Part shown: positions 52,866 to 61,354 of the stretch, in pieces
How positions within the stretch are numbered: position 1 is the stretch's first letter
How the letters are laid out: the number at the start of each line of letters is the position of its first letter
DNA from: Pseudoduganella aquatica
Lineage (GTDB): Bacteria > Pseudomonadota > Gammaproteobacteria > Burkholderiales > Burkholderiaceae_D
Reading direction: 5' to 3'
Assembly (NCBI RefSeq): GCF_009857595.1
Contig: NZ_WWCU01000005.1
Location: forward strand, 1 to 64,000
DNA: 64,000 nt
Notes under the pieces: model-generated
What the model was told of the DNA's origin: nothing
Seen by the model: only the letters and a program-made list of their open reading frames with translations
The model's database searches: none
Made by a program: the position numbers and the translations under genes

Positions 52866-53530
52866 ATCCCTTCCCCTTGATGCGCAGCACCAAGCGCCAC
52901 CCGTCGGCGGTATTGCTGCTGACGCAACTGCTGGGCATGCTACTGTATCCCTTTATCGAAAGCGTGCGCGGCGGCCACATTATTTTCAATGTGTTCGGCA
53001 TTCTCGTGCTGCTGGTCGCCACACGCATGGTGCGGCGCACGCCTGGCCACGCCTGGATCAGCGCCAGCATCGCCGGGCCGGTGATTGCGCTGCTGGGCCT
53101 GCAAATGGCGTTCGACCTGCCCGGGCTGCTGCCCTGGTCCTCCGCGCTGGAGGCGGCGTTCTACTTCTATGCGGCCGCCAGCCTGGTGGCCTATATGATG
53201 GAGGACCGCCAGGCCACGACGGACGAGCTGTTCGCGGCGGGCGCGGCGTTTACGCTGCTGGCTTGGGCTTTCACGCACGTGTTCATCCTGCTCCAGACCC
53301 TGCAGCCCGGCACTTTCGGCGCAGCGGTGAACGCCGCCGCGCCGCGCACCTGGACCGAGCTGAACTATCTGAGCTTCGCCCTGCTGTCGAGCACCGGCAT
53401 CGGCGACGTCATTCCGCTGACCTCCCAGGCGCGGGCCATCGCCAGCGTCGAGATGCTGGTCGGCCTGATGTATCTCGCGGCCGTGGTGGCGCGCCTGATC
53501 GGCTTTACCCTGCAGTCCAACAAGTCTTAA
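52862..53530 (+). CDS. Potassium-channel-like membrane protein with a TGIGD filter
   Basis: A 222-residue protein with about six membrane segments. Near the C-terminus lies a pore loop LSFALLSSTGIGDVIPLT (about 178-195), which aligns with the TVGYGD filter of two-TM ion channels, except that the Tyr is Ile. A final inner helix (MLVGLMYLAAVVARLI) follows. The start is uncertain: GTG 52862, overlapping the thioesterase stop (GTGA), fits coupling; ATG 52880 lacks a ribosome site. It would conduct a monovalent cation, but the altered filter makes potassium selectivity doubtful. Confidence 0.75.
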   Translation: MNPFPLMRSTKRHPSAVLLLTQLLGMLLYPFIESVRGGHIIFNVFGILVLLVATRMVRRTPGHAWISASIAGPVIALLGLQMAFDLPGLLPWSSALEAAFYFYAAASLVAYMMEDRQATTDELFAAGAAFTLLAWAFTHVFILLQTLQPGTFGAAVNAAAPRTWTELNYLSFALLSSTGIGDVIPLTSQARAIASVEMLVGLMYLAAVVARLIGFTLQSNKS

Positions 53531-53606
53531 GCAGGGCAATTTCCTTCAATACAGCGGCACGGGGTGCGCATACGCTGTCCTTTCGTTAATTTGAAAGGAC
53601 CAGACG

Positions 53607-54596
53607 ATGCACACCCCGAACATGATGGCGCTGGCGGCCGACAGCCTGCGCTCTTTGGCGCTCAACGAGCAGGCAAAAGAACGCTTCTGCAACGATCCGC
53701 AGCTACGGCCTTATATGCGCCGTGTGGCTGCGCGCTACGTGGCGGGGCAAACGGTCGCGGACGTGGTGCGGCATTTGCACGCAGTTGCCGCGCGCGGACA
53801 TGCAGGATCGGCGGAGTTTGTGGGCGAAAGCTGCCGCAACGAGGGCAAGGCCAACGCCGACACGGCGGTCTTCCTGGAACTGGTGCACGCCATCGCGCAC
53901 GAACAGCTGCCGTGCTCGGTGTCGCTGGATCTGTCCCACGTCGGCTTGCTGGTCGACCCCGAGCTGGGCTATCGCAACGCCAGGCGCATCGCCAGCGCCG
54001 CCGCAAGCACCGGCCGCGAGGTGATGATTTCCATGGAGGGCGCGGACCGCGCCGGCCTGATCTACACCACCTATCTCCGGCTGCACGGCGAGGCCGGGCT
54101 GGACAACGTGGGGATCACCGTGCCCGCCAAACTGCACCGCAGCGCACAGGACTTGCCACGGCTGATGGAAGCGCCCGGCCGCATCCGCCTGGTCAAGGGC
54201 GCCTTCCTTGAATCGCCCGGGATTGCCTGGGACCGCAGCAGCCCGGAACTGGCCGCCGCCTACCGCCGCTTTGCGCAGACCCTGTTGACCAGCGGCCACA
54301 AGTGCTCGCTCGCCACGCACGACGCGCAGTTGCAGAACGATCTGGCCGGCTTCATCCTGGAGCAAAAACTGCCGCCGCAGCAATCGGAATTTGAAACGCT
54401 GTTCGGGCTGGGAGCGGACGGCCTGGACGCGCTGCGCCGGCGCGGCTTTCAAACCCGCGAGTATGCGATCTTCGGCGAGGAGTATTTCCTCTACGTGCTG
54501 AACCGCATCGCGGAAGAACCGGCCCGGGTATTCCAGGCCGTGGTGGACCTTATCGGCCCCGGTACTGCCCCGGCGTGGCCGCAAGGTGCTGCTTGA
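53607..54596 (+). CDS. Proline dehydrogenase (single-domain type)
   Basis: A 329-residue beta/alpha-barrel flavoenzyme oxidising proline to pyrroline-5-carboxylate. The VSLDLSHVGLLVD segment (near 104), RIRLVKGAFLESPG (near 195) with its catalytic Lys, and the CSLATHDAQL and FETLFGLG blocks are all proline-dehydrogenase landmarks. It lacks the P5C dehydrogenase and DNA-binding domains of PutA, so it is the short form; a partner must be elsewhere. AGGA lies upstream of ATG 53607. Its end overlaps the convergent AraC gene by 47 bases. Confidence 0.87.
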   Translation: MHTPNMMALAADSLRSLALNEQAKERFCNDPQLRPYMRRVAARYVAGQTVADVVRHLHAVAARGHAGSAEFVGESCRNEGKANADTAVFLELVHAIAHEQLPCSVSLDLSHVGLLVDPELGYRNARRIASAAASTGREVMISMEGADRAGLIYTTYLRLHGEAGLDNVGITVPAKLHRSAQDLPRLMEAPGRIRLVKGAFLESPGIAWDRSSPELAAAYRRFAQTLLTSGHKCSLATHDAQLQNDLAGFILEQKLPPQQSEFETLFGLGADGLDALRRRGFQTREYAIFGEEYFLYVLNRIAEEPARVFQAVVDLIGPGTAPAWPQGAA

Positions 54597-55350
54597 AGGC
54601 GCGCTGGAAGTGGGCCTGGTCGGCAAAGCCGCTTTCGATCGCGGCGTCGGCAATCGCGGCGCCGCGCTTGAGCCGCCCTTGGCCGTATTGGATGCGGCGG
54701 TTGACCAGGTAGGCGTGCGGCGTCATGCCGAACTGGCCTTTGAAGGCGCGGATCAGGTAGGCCGGAGACAGGCTGGCGGCAGCGCAAATGTCGTCCAGGC
54801 TGAGCAGGCGCGTGCAATTGTCGCTGATGAATTCAGCGGCGCGCAGCAGCTTGCCGTTGGCGCCCGCCAGCGGCGCGGACGCCGGGTCCAGCGTTTGCTG
54901 CATGTCCATAAAGAAGCCGAGGGCTGCGCTCTCCTTCTGCAAGCCGTCTGCGTGCGCCGAGGTCAAGGTGTCGTAGAGCCGGTTCAGGCCGGCGAACAGC
55001 GAGGTGTTCAAGGTCGTTAAAAATGCCCGGAAGTCCGCATTGGGGCTGAAGCCGAGTTCGTGCTGCAGCGCGGTCAGCCAGGCCACGTCCACATAAAACA
55101 TGCGGTAGGACCAGGGCTGGCCGGCGGCGGGATTGCAGGCGTGCGCGTCCTCCGGGTTGATCACCACCACGCTGCCCGCGCCCACGGTTTCTTTGCTGCG
55201 CCGGTTCCAGTAGGTGCTCACGCCGCCGGTGACCGCGCCGATGGAAAAGGTGCTGTGCGTATGCCGCGCGTAGCACAGGTCGCGGCCGCCGCGTATGGAG
55301 CGCGCCTCGATGAAGGGCAGCGCGGCGTCGCGCCAGAACACGGGCTGCAT
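54550..55350 (-). CDS. AraC-family regulator
   Basis: A 266-residue AraC regulator. An N-terminal AraC-binding cupin (about 5-150, with HTHSTFSIGAVTGG and VVVINPEDAHACNP) is followed by two HTH units (about 170-265, with the AAIESGFADQAHFQRAFKQHLAATPGQYR block). It lies 5 bases downstream of the secreted amidohydrolase gene and probably controls it, which is inference. ATG 55350 is the first in-frame start outside that gene. Its 3' end overlaps proline dehydrogenase by 47 bases on the other strand, so it could also affect that gene. Confidence 0.88.
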   Translation of the reverse strand: MQPVFWRDAALPFIEARSIRGGRDLCYARHTHSTFSIGAVTGGVSTYWNRRSKETVGAGSVVVINPEDAHACNPAAGQPWSYRMFYVDVAWLTALQHELGFSPNADFRAFLTTLNTSLFAGLNRLYDTLTSAHADGLQKESAALGFFMDMQQTLDPASAPLAGANGKLLRAAEFISDNCTRLLSLDDICAAASLSPAYLIRAFKGQFGMTPHAYLVNRRIQYGQGRLKRGAAIADAAIESGFADQAHFQRAFKQHLAATPGQYRGR

Positions 55351-55355
55351 GGCCG

Positions 55356-56675
55356 TCAGCGCGCCAGTGCGCTCAGCACCGCAAGGCTCATGGCCTGCGC
55401 CGCCGTCTTGATGGACGGCTCGGGCACCGGCGCATAGAACGGCGAGTGGTTGAAGGCCAGCGGCTTGCCGCCGGCGGCTTCGGCCTCGGCCACGGCCTTG
55501 GCGGGATAGACGCCGGTGAAGAAGAACATGCCGGGAACGCCCTGGTTCACGTATTCGGAGAAGTCTTCGCTGGCCGTCATCGGCGCGATCAAGCCGACGT
55601 TGGCGGCGCCGAGTGCGTCCTTCAGCACGGCTTCGGTCTTGCGCACCAGCGCTTCGTTGTTGATGATGGCCTGGCCGCCGGACTTGAGTTCCACGTCCGG
55701 CGCCGGCGCGCCCGCCATCGCGGCCGATGCATTGGCGACGCGCCGCACGCCTTCCAGCAGCTTGGCGCGCACGCCAGGGCTGTAGGAGCGGATGGTGCCG
55801 CGCACCAGCACGCTGTCCGGAATAATGTTGCCCACGGTGCCGCCCTGGATCGCGCCTATGGTGACGACGCCGAATTCCTTGGGGTCTTTCTCGCGGCTGA
55901 CCACGGTCTGCACGTCCACCACGAAGCGCGCGGCGATGGCGATAGGGTCCAGCGCCTTGTCCGGCGCGGAACCGTGGCCGCCACGGCCCTTGAACACGAT
56001 CTCGATGGAGTCGGAGTTGGACGACACCGGCCCGACGTTGTAGCCGACCGTGCCGTGCGCGGTGGGCCAGGAATGCAGGGCGAACGCCAGGTCCGGCTTG
56101 GGGAAGCGCTTGAACAGGCCATCCGCCAGCATGGCCTTGGCCCCGGATACGGTTTCTTCGGCCGGCTGGGCAATGAACATCAGGCTGCCCTGCCATTGCG
56201 ATTTCAGCTCGACCAGGGTGCGCGCCGCGCCCAGCCAGCTGGCCATGTGGATGTCGTGGCCGCAGCTGTGCATGACGTAGGTTTCCGCGCCGCCGGACTG
56301 GGTGCGCGCCTTGCTGGCGTAAGGCAGGCCGGTCTTTTCCTCCATCGGCAGCGCGTCCAGTTCGGTGCGCACCATGACGGTTGGGCCAGGGCCGTTTTTG
56401 TAGATCGCCACCAGCCCGGTCTTGCCCACGCCTTCGGTGACTTCAAAGCCGAGCGCGCGCATCTCGGCCGCCAGCTTGGCGGCGGTGCGCACTTCCTGGA
56501 AGGCGATTTCGGGATGGGCATGCAAGTCCTTGTAGACCATTTCCAGCTGCGGATACATGCTGTCGATGCGCTTTGCGACCTGCGTCTTGAGCGGCGCGCC
56601 ATCCTGCGCCGTGGCGGCCATCGTTGTCAGCGCTGCCGCCAGCGCCAGGGGAAAGTATGCGAGGGATTTTTTCAT
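55356..56675 (-). CDS. Exported M20-family amidohydrolase
   Basis: A 439-residue M20D-type metal hydrolase with a signal peptide (MKKSLAYFPLALAAALTTMAATAQ). Metal and catalytic motifs: RTELDALPMEEKTG (near 98; the usual His/Asp pair region), MHSCGHDIHMA (near 134) and AQPAEETVSGAK (near 168). Relatives cleave the amide bond of N-acyl amino acids or indole-acetyl amino acids. Export is notable because most such enzymes are cytoplasmic. It should act in the periplasm or outside, and an AraC regulator follows it by 5 bases. Confidence 0.87.
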   Translation of the reverse strand: MKKSLAYFPLALAAALTTMAATAQDGAPLKTQVAKRIDSMYPQLEMVYKDLHAHPEIAFQEVRTAAKLAAEMRALGFEVTEGVGKTGLVAIYKNGPGPTVMVRTELDALPMEEKTGLPYASKARTQSGGAETYVMHSCGHDIHMASWLGAARTLVELKSQWQGSLMFIAQPAEETVSGAKAMLADGLFKRFPKPDLAFALHSWPTAHGTVGYNVGPVSSNSDSIEIVFKGRGGHGSAPDKALDPIAIAARFVVDVQTVVSREKDPKEFGVVTIGAIQGGTVGNIIPDSVLVRGTIRSYSPGVRAKLLEGVRRVANASAAMAGAPAPDVELKSGGQAIINNEALVRKTEAVLKDALGAANVGLIAPMTASEDFSEYVNQGVPGMFFFTGVYPAKAVAEAEAAGGKPLAFNHSPFYAPVPEPSIKTAAQAMSLAVLSALAR

Positions 56676-56693
56676 AGCCCCTATATTCGCATG

Positions 56694-57107
56694 TTAATTG
56701 GCCGCAAGGCGCCAGCGGTCGCCGGATTTTTTCAGGTAGTGGTCGAACACGTAGCGCCAGGGCATGGCCAGCGGCACCACGATCACCACCATGCAGGCGA
56801 TGGTGTTTTCCAGCACGGCCTGGCTCATGTTTCCGGAGCGCCAGGCGGGCAGCGCAACCAGCGACAGCCACAGCACTTTCCAGACCAGCTCCCACAGCAA
56901 CACGGGCAGCATTTGCAGCGGATAGCGCAGGCCCAGCGCGCACAGCAGCGAGAACGCGGCCAGCATGCACACCACCACGCCTTCCATCAGCTCCCACGGC
57001 TTGCTGTGGTGCAGGATGCCGGGCCAGACCAGCAGCGCCAGTCCCACAACGATCAGCAGGTACACCGCCCGCAGCGCATACAGCCGGAACAAAGACACTT
57101 CTTTCAT
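56694..57107 (-). CDS. Small four-helix membrane protein
   Basis: A 137-residue protein with about four membrane helices (residues 9-28, 39-60, 67-85 and 98-117) and a basic C-terminal end. I recognise no family. AGGAG lies 6 bases before ATG 57107. It lies 18 bases upstream of the amidohydrolase gene in the same direction, so the two may be co-transcribed, with the amidohydrolase and AraC genes, from the promoter at 57135-57167. Confidence 0.7.
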   Translation of the reverse strand: MKEVSLFRLYALRAVYLLIVVGLALLVWPGILHHSKPWELMEGVVVCMLAAFSLLCALGLRYPLQMLPVLLWELVWKVLWLSLVALPAWRSGNMSQAVLENTIACMVVIVVPLAMPWRYVFDHYLKKSGDRWRLAAN

Positions 57108-57134
57108 AGACCTCTCCTGGTTATTGATTTGATA

Positions 57135-57167
57135 TGTCAATAATATCTGACAGGTGTAAGAAGTCAA
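57135..57167 (-). promoter_or_regulatory. Promoter with TGTCA-N8-TGACA operator-like dyad
   Basis: On the minus strand TTGACT (57162-57167) and TATTAT (57140-57145) form a sigma-70-type promoter with a 16-base spacer. TGTCA-GATATTAT-TGACA (57135-57152) is a perfect dyad covering the -10 box. It lies 28 bases ahead of the small membrane protein gene. The dyad is a likely repressor site; the repressor is unknown. Confidence 0.65.
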
Positions 57168-57194
57168 GTACATCTGTGTCCGGCCGATGCGCTG

Positions 57195-57638
57195 TCAGGG
57201 CAGCACGTAGTCCAGTTCGTACTGGTGCTTGCGGTCCACCTGCTTCAGCGACATCCGGCCGCTGATGCCGGCCAGTTCTCCGGTGCCGGAGTCGGGCACG
57301 ATGGTCACCGCGAGCTGGCTGTCGCCGCCGTGCATGGTGCCGGCGTGCTGCACGACAAAGCTGCCGGTCTTCCCCTTCAGCGTGCCGGTGATGCGCTCGA
57401 TGGCGACGTAGGCGGCGGAGCCTTTGGTGTCGGTCACGGCCGTCAGCATTTCGCCTGTGCCGGCAGCTTGCAGGTCGCCGGAGTATTGTTTTTCAAGTAA
57501 CATGCGCCCGGTGGCCGTGCGGCCTTCGTGCTGCGGCGCGGACGCCGGCGACATCTTGATCTCGAACGTGCCTTCCACACGCTCCGCGCGGGCGGACAGG
57601 CAAGCGAGGGCGGCGAGGATGGCGAGGACTGGTTTCAT
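57195..57638 (-). CDS. Exported DUF3224-type protein
   Basis: A 147-residue protein. The signal peptide is MKPVLAILAALACLSARA. The mature part is a beta-barrel-like domain with GTFEIKMSPASAP near the start, RITGTLKGKTGSFVVQHAGT (near 81-100) and a C-terminal GISGRMSLKQVDRKHQYELDY. These are DUF3224 landmarks; the family is calycin-like and of unknown role. It is divergent from an AraC regulator 34 bases away, which may control it. Confidence 0.82.
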   Translation of the reverse strand: MKPVLAILAALACLSARAERVEGTFEIKMSPASAPQHEGRTATGRMLLEKQYSGDLQAAGTGEMLTAVTDTKGSAAYVAIERITGTLKGKTGSFVVQHAGTMHGGDSQLAVTIVPDSGTGELAGISGRMSLKQVDRKHQYELDYVLP

Positions 57639-57672
57639 GGCGCGCTTTCTTGGAAGGTGGAGCTTCACTGTA

Positions 57673-58521
57673 ATGTTGGGACGGGAGAAAAGATTGGAAA
57701 AAACCGACAGCGCGCAGACACTGATGCCCAAGGGCGTGGTCGATCCGGCGGGCGCGGCGCGCCGCATCCGGCTGGCCACGTATCCGCCCTCGGCGGCGCT
57801 GCAGCCGTTTGTTGACTATCACTGGGTGGTGGAGTGGGATCTGGGCGGGCGGCCGCCGGAGACGCAGCGTGTGCTGCCGTATCCGAACGCCCATCTGGTG
57901 CTCGACCGGGGCCAGACCGCCATCCACGGCGTGGTGCGCGGCGCGTTCGAGCGCAAGGTGGAAGGCGCCGGCAAGGTGCTCGGCGTGCGCTTCAAGCCGG
58001 GCGGGCTGCGGCCTTTCCTGCCGCATCCCTTGTCCCGTCTGGCGGACCGCACCATGCCGGTGGACGAGGTGCTGGGCGTTGCGGGCGCCGAGGCGGAACT
58101 GCGCGTGCTGGGCGACGAGCGTGGACGCAGCGATGCGGACATGGTGACAGCAGCGGATGCCTTGCTGGCAGTTGCGCTGCCGCCGGTGGACGAGCGCGCG
58201 CTGCTGGCGCAGCAGGCGGTGGAGGCAGCCGCCGCGGCAAACGGGCCGGTCAGCGTGGCGGCCTTGTCGGCGCAGCTGGGTATCGAGGAGCGCACGCTGC
58301 AGCGGCTGTTCAGCAACTATGTGGGCGTGTCGCCAAAGTGGGTAATCCAGCGATTCCGGCTGCAAGAGGCCACCTGGCGGCTGGGCCAGGCGGCGGCGCC
58401 GGACCTGGCCGAGCTGGCGGCACGGCTGGGCTTCTTCGACCAGGCCCATTTCACGCGCAGCTTCACGCAACTGGTGGGCAAGCCGCCGCTGGAGTACTGG
58501 AAATCGCAGCAAACCGCGTGA
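57673..58521 (+). CDS. AraC-family regulator (DUF6597-like N-terminus)
   Basis: A 282-residue regulator. The N-terminal sensor part (about 25-150) begins with YPPSAALQPFVDYHWVVEW and contains GVRFKPGGLRPF, landmarks of a DUF6597-type AraC subgroup. The C-terminal AraC HTH pair (about 190-280) includes LGIEERTLQRLFSNYVGVSPKWVIQ, broken by its own turn. The start at ATG 57673 has a GTGGAG stretch about 10 bases ahead; ATG 57724 (265 residues) is possible. It is divergent from the DUF3224 gene with 34 bases between, so control of that gene is likely. Confidence 0.85.
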   Translation: MLGREKRLEKTDSAQTLMPKGVVDPAGAARRIRLATYPPSAALQPFVDYHWVVEWDLGGRPPETQRVLPYPNAHLVLDRGQTAIHGVVRGAFERKVEGAGKVLGVRFKPGGLRPFLPHPLSRLADRTMPVDEVLGVAGAEAELRVLGDERGRSDADMVTAADALLAVALPPVDERALLAQQAVEAAAAANGPVSVAALSAQLGIEERTLQRLFSNYVGVSPKWVIQRFRLQEATWRLGQAAAPDLAELAARLGFFDQAHFTRSFTQLVGKPPLEYWKSQQTA

Positions 58522-58659
58522 TATCCAGCGGCGCTGGGACATGAATTTCCTCGCTGAGCATGGGCATACGCACCCGCAGCATTACTTCTCGTATACACTT
58601 GAAATTAGAAATTTGCACAGCCACAACTTTTGCGTTGCAAGCCTGTAGGGGGAGCCGAC

Positions 58660-59943
58660 TTGGATGAGTTGACGGTGACGATGGATCAGCTGCGCGTCGG
58701 GCTATATGTCGAGCTGGACCTGAAGTGGTTCGAGCACCCGTTTGCGTTCAGCCGTTTCAAGATCAAGTCCGAGGAACAGATCGGCGTACTGCGCAGCCTG
58801 GGGCTGCGCCAGGTGCGCTACAAGCCGGAACTGAGCGACGTCGCGCCGCCGGAAAGTGCCGTGCCGCTGCCGGAGGCCACCGCCACGCAGGCGGCGCCGG
58901 CGGCCATCCCGGACTCCCCTGCGCTGCAAGCCAAGCGCGCCATGATGGCGCAGATGCAGCAGCGCCGCGACGACGCCGAGCGCGTCGAACGCGCTTTCAC
59001 CAGCACCGCGCGCGCCATCCGGGAAATCGAGAAAAACCTGTTCTCGCGGCCGGAAGAATCGGTCGGCCAGGCCACCGCGCTGGTGACGCAGATTACCGAC
59101 TCCATCCTGTCCGCGCCGGAACTGGCGATCCACGTGATGGGCGACACCGCCGGCAACGAGGAGCTTTACTTCCATTCGCTGAACGTGACCATGCTGTCCA
59201 TGATGATCGCGCGCGAAATGGGCTTGCCGCCCGAGGTGGCAACGGTGCTGGGCCTGGGCGCGCTGCTGCACGACATCGGCCGCAAGAATATTCCGGACAA
59301 AATCCTCACCAAGCCGGACGCCTACACCACTGCCGAACAAAACCTGTATGAGATGCACGCGCAATACGGCGCCGAAATGGCGCAGCGCCTGCAATGCCTG
59401 CCGGCGGTGAGCGCGCTGATCCATGACCATCACGAGCTGTTCGACGGCAGCGGCTATCCGCGCAAGCTGAAGGGGGAAGGCATAGGGGTGCTGGCGCGCA
59501 TCGTGACCATCGCCAATTACTACGACGAGCTGTGCAACCCATTCAATCTGGCGCACGCGCTCACGCCGCACGAGGCGCTGTCCATGATGTTCGCCAAGCA
59601 CCGCGCCAAGTTCGATCCGCGCCTGCTGCAAATGTTCATCCGCTGCCTGGGCGTGTACCCGCCGGGCACGGTGGTGCAGCTGTCCAACGGCATGACCGGC
59701 ATGGTGGCCACCGTGAACACCGAGCGGCCCATGAAGCCCATGCTGGTGGTGTACGACAAGGATGTGCCGCGCCTGGAGGCCCTGATGGTGGACCTGGAGC
59801 GGGAAACGGACCTGAACATCGTCAAGGCGCTGCGGCCCAGCCAGGTGCCGATGGAAGTCTACGTCTACCTCAGCCCGCGCAAGCGCATCAGCTACTACTT
59901 CGACGCCAGCAAGCCATTGCCGGAGACGGCGGCGCTGGCTTAG
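58660..59943 (+). CDS. HD-GYP cyclic-di-GMP phosphodiesterase
   Basis: A 427-residue protein with an N-terminal DUF3391 domain (about 5-120, containing [12 protein letters not shown]) and an HD-GYP domain (about 145-360). The catalytic HD is at about 204-205 in [30 protein letters not shown] holds the GYP at about 266. It should hydrolyse cyclic di-GMP and oppose the diguanylate cyclase at 46-47 kb. I use TTG 58660, because the strong AGGGGGAG site lies 5 bases before it. TTG 58630 and ATG 58681 lack one. Confidence 0.88.
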   Translation: MDELTVTMDQLRVGLYVELDLKWFEHPFAFSRFKIKSEEQIGVLRSLGLRQVRYKPELSDVAPPESAVPLPEATATQAAPAAIPDSPALQAKRAMMAQMQQRRDDAERVERAFTSTARAIREIEKNLFSRPEESVGQATALVTQITDSILSAPELAIHVMGDTAGNEELYFHSLNVTMLSMMIAREMGLPPEVATVLGLGALLHDIGRKNIPDKILTKPDAYTTAEQNLYEMHAQYGAEMAQRLQCLPAVSALIHDHHELFDGSGYPRKLKGEGIGVLARIVTIANYYDELCNPFNLAHALTPHEALSMMFAKHRAKFDPRLLQMFIRCLGVYPPGTVVQLSNGMTGMVATVNTERPMKPMLVVYDKDVPRLEALMVDLERETDLNIVKALRPSQVPMEVYVYLSPRKRISYYFDASKPLPETAALA

Positions 59944-60521
59944 GCCGTGTGCAGCTGGGTGGTGGCGAGCGGGAACTTGCCCTCGCATACCAGCGGGATG
60001 ATTTTCAGGCTTTTCTCGATGGCTTCATCGATCAGCAGCTGCTCGTCGCGGCGCGGGCGGTGCAGCACGAAGTCGGCCACGGCCTGCTGCAGGCTCAGGG
60101 TGCGCGGATGGCCGATGCCGATGCGCAGGCGCCAGTAGTCCTGCGTGCCGAGCGCGGCGGTGATGTCCTTCAGGCCGTTGTGGCCGCCCGAGGAGCCGCC
60201 CTTCTTCAGCTTGGCCACGCCGGGCATCATGTCCAGTTCGTCGTGCACCACCAGCACTTCGTCCGGGTTGATCTTGTAGAAGCGCGCCAGGCCGCCCACC
60301 GACTGGCCGGAACGGTTCATATAGGTTTGCGGTTCCAGCAGCCACAGCTCGCTGCCGGCGACGGAGGTCTTGGCCATCAGCGCGTTGAAGCGGGTTTCGC
60401 GCTGCAGGCGCGCGCCCAGGCTGTTGGCCAGGTTGTCGACCAGCCAGAAGCCGGCGTTGTGACGGGTTTGTTCGTAGTCGGGACCGGGATTGCCGAGGCC
60501 GACGATGAGGCGGATGGACAT
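59940..60521 (-). CDS. pth: Peptidyl-tRNA hydrolase
   Basis: A 193-residue enzyme that frees tRNA from dropped-off peptidyl-tRNA. Asn-11 and His-21 ([15 protein letters not shown]) and the HDELDMMPG motif near 93 make the active site. The [12 protein letters not shown] loop near 109 is also present. It follows rplY and prs, the classic betaproteobacterial order, and its stop overlaps the HD-GYP stop region by 4 bases. Confidence 0.96.
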   Translation of the reverse strand: MSIRLIVGLGNPGPDYEQTRHNAGFWLVDNLANSLGARLQRETRFNALMAKTSVAGSELWLLEPQTYMNRSGQSVGGLARFYKINPDEVLVVHDELDMMPGVAKLKKGGSSGGHNGLKDITAALGTQDYWRLRIGIGHPRTLSLQQAVADFVLHRPRRDEQLLIDEAIEKSLKIIPLVCEGKFPLATTQLHTA

Positions 60522-60545
60522 GGTTTATTCTGTGGATGTAAAAAA

Positions 60546-60562
60546 ACCCCGACTAGCGGGGT
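60546..60562. terminator. Intrinsic terminator between rplY and pth
   Basis: ACCCCG-ACTAG-CGGGGT with six A residues on the left and TTTTTG on the right forms a bidirectional-looking hairpin. It lies after the rplY stop on the minus strand, so pth may depend on read-through or its own promoter. Confidence 0.85.
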
Positions 60563-60590
60563 TTTTGTGTTACTTCATGGGAAGTAAAGA

Positions 60591-61220
60591 TTACTTCTTG
60601 CCTTTAGCGGCTGGCTTGGCATCAGCGGCTGGAGCAGCTGCGGTGGCTTCAGCCGACACGTGGCCTGCTGGTACCGAAGCGGTAGCGATGGTCAGCTTTT
60701 TGCCGTGGGTGATTGCGGTCACGCCTTTTGGCAGTGCCAGGTCCGACACGTGGATCGAGTGGCCAACGTCGATGTTTGCCAGGTCAACGTTCACGAATTC
60801 CGGCAGGTCGCCTGCTACGCAGGAAACGTCCAGCTCGGACATCACGTGGCTGATCGTTGCGCCGTGCAGTTTGACTGCTGGCGATACGTCGGCGTTGATG
60901 AAGTGCAGCGCCACTTTCTTGTGCAGCTTGGTGTTTGCGTCAACGCGCTGGAAGTCAGCGTGCAGTACCAGTTGCTTGAATGCGTGCATCTGGAAGTCGC
61001 GCAGCAGAACTTGCTGGGTCTTGCCGTCGATTTCCAGGTCCAGGATGGACGAGTGGAACACTTCTTTTTTCAGCGCGTGGTACAGCGCGTTGTGGTCCAG
61101 GGAGATGTTCAGCGGGCCTTCAGCGCCGCCGTACACGATACCTGGGGTTTGGCCGGAAATACGCAGGCGGCGGCTCGCACCCGTGCCCTGCAGTTCGCGT
61201 TTGAATGCAACAACTTTCAT
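60591..61220 (-). CDS. rplY: 50S ribosomal protein L25 (CTC form)
   Basis: A 209-residue L25/TL5/CTC-type protein that binds 5S rRNA. The N-terminal L25 domain (about 1-90, [20 protein letters not shown] start) is followed by the beta-rich TL5 domain (about 95-185). A final Ala/Lys tail follows. The start at ATG 61220 has GGAG 6 bases upstream; a longer frame is a shadow. prs lies upstream past a terminator. Confidence 0.96.
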   Translation of the reverse strand: MKVVAFKRELQGTGASRRLRISGQTPGIVYGGAEGPLNISLDHNALYHALKKEVFHSSILDLEIDGKTQQVLLRDFQMHAFKQLVLHADFQRVDANTKLHKKVALHFINADVSPAVKLHGATISHVMSELDVSCVAGDLPEFVNVDLANIDVGHSIHVSDLALPKGVTAITHGKKLTIATASVPAGHVSAEATAAAPAADAKPAAKGKK

Positions 61221-61295
61221 TTGAGACTCCAAAAGTAACAAGGCTCGCGCCTCGTTGTGAAGAAGCGCCCCGCGACCAGGACGCTCCGGAAAAAC

Positions 61296-61333
61296 AGCGG
61301 CGCAACCGGTCAAAAACCGGTCGCGCCGCCGCT
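61296..61333 (-). terminator. Intrinsic terminator/attenuator after prs
   Basis: On the minus strand GGCGCGACCGGT pairs with ACCGGTTGCGCC around a TTTTTG-rich loop, and GTTTTTC follows. It lies 22 bases beyond the prs stop and before rplY, so it may tune the ratio of the two transcripts. Confidence 0.7.
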
Positions 61334-61354
61334 AAAAACCATGTGTTGACCGAC

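Noticed and set aside
58630-58659. Extended TTG start for the HD-GYP protein
   Set aside because: The strong ribosome site AGGGGGAG lies inside that extension and points to TTG 58660.
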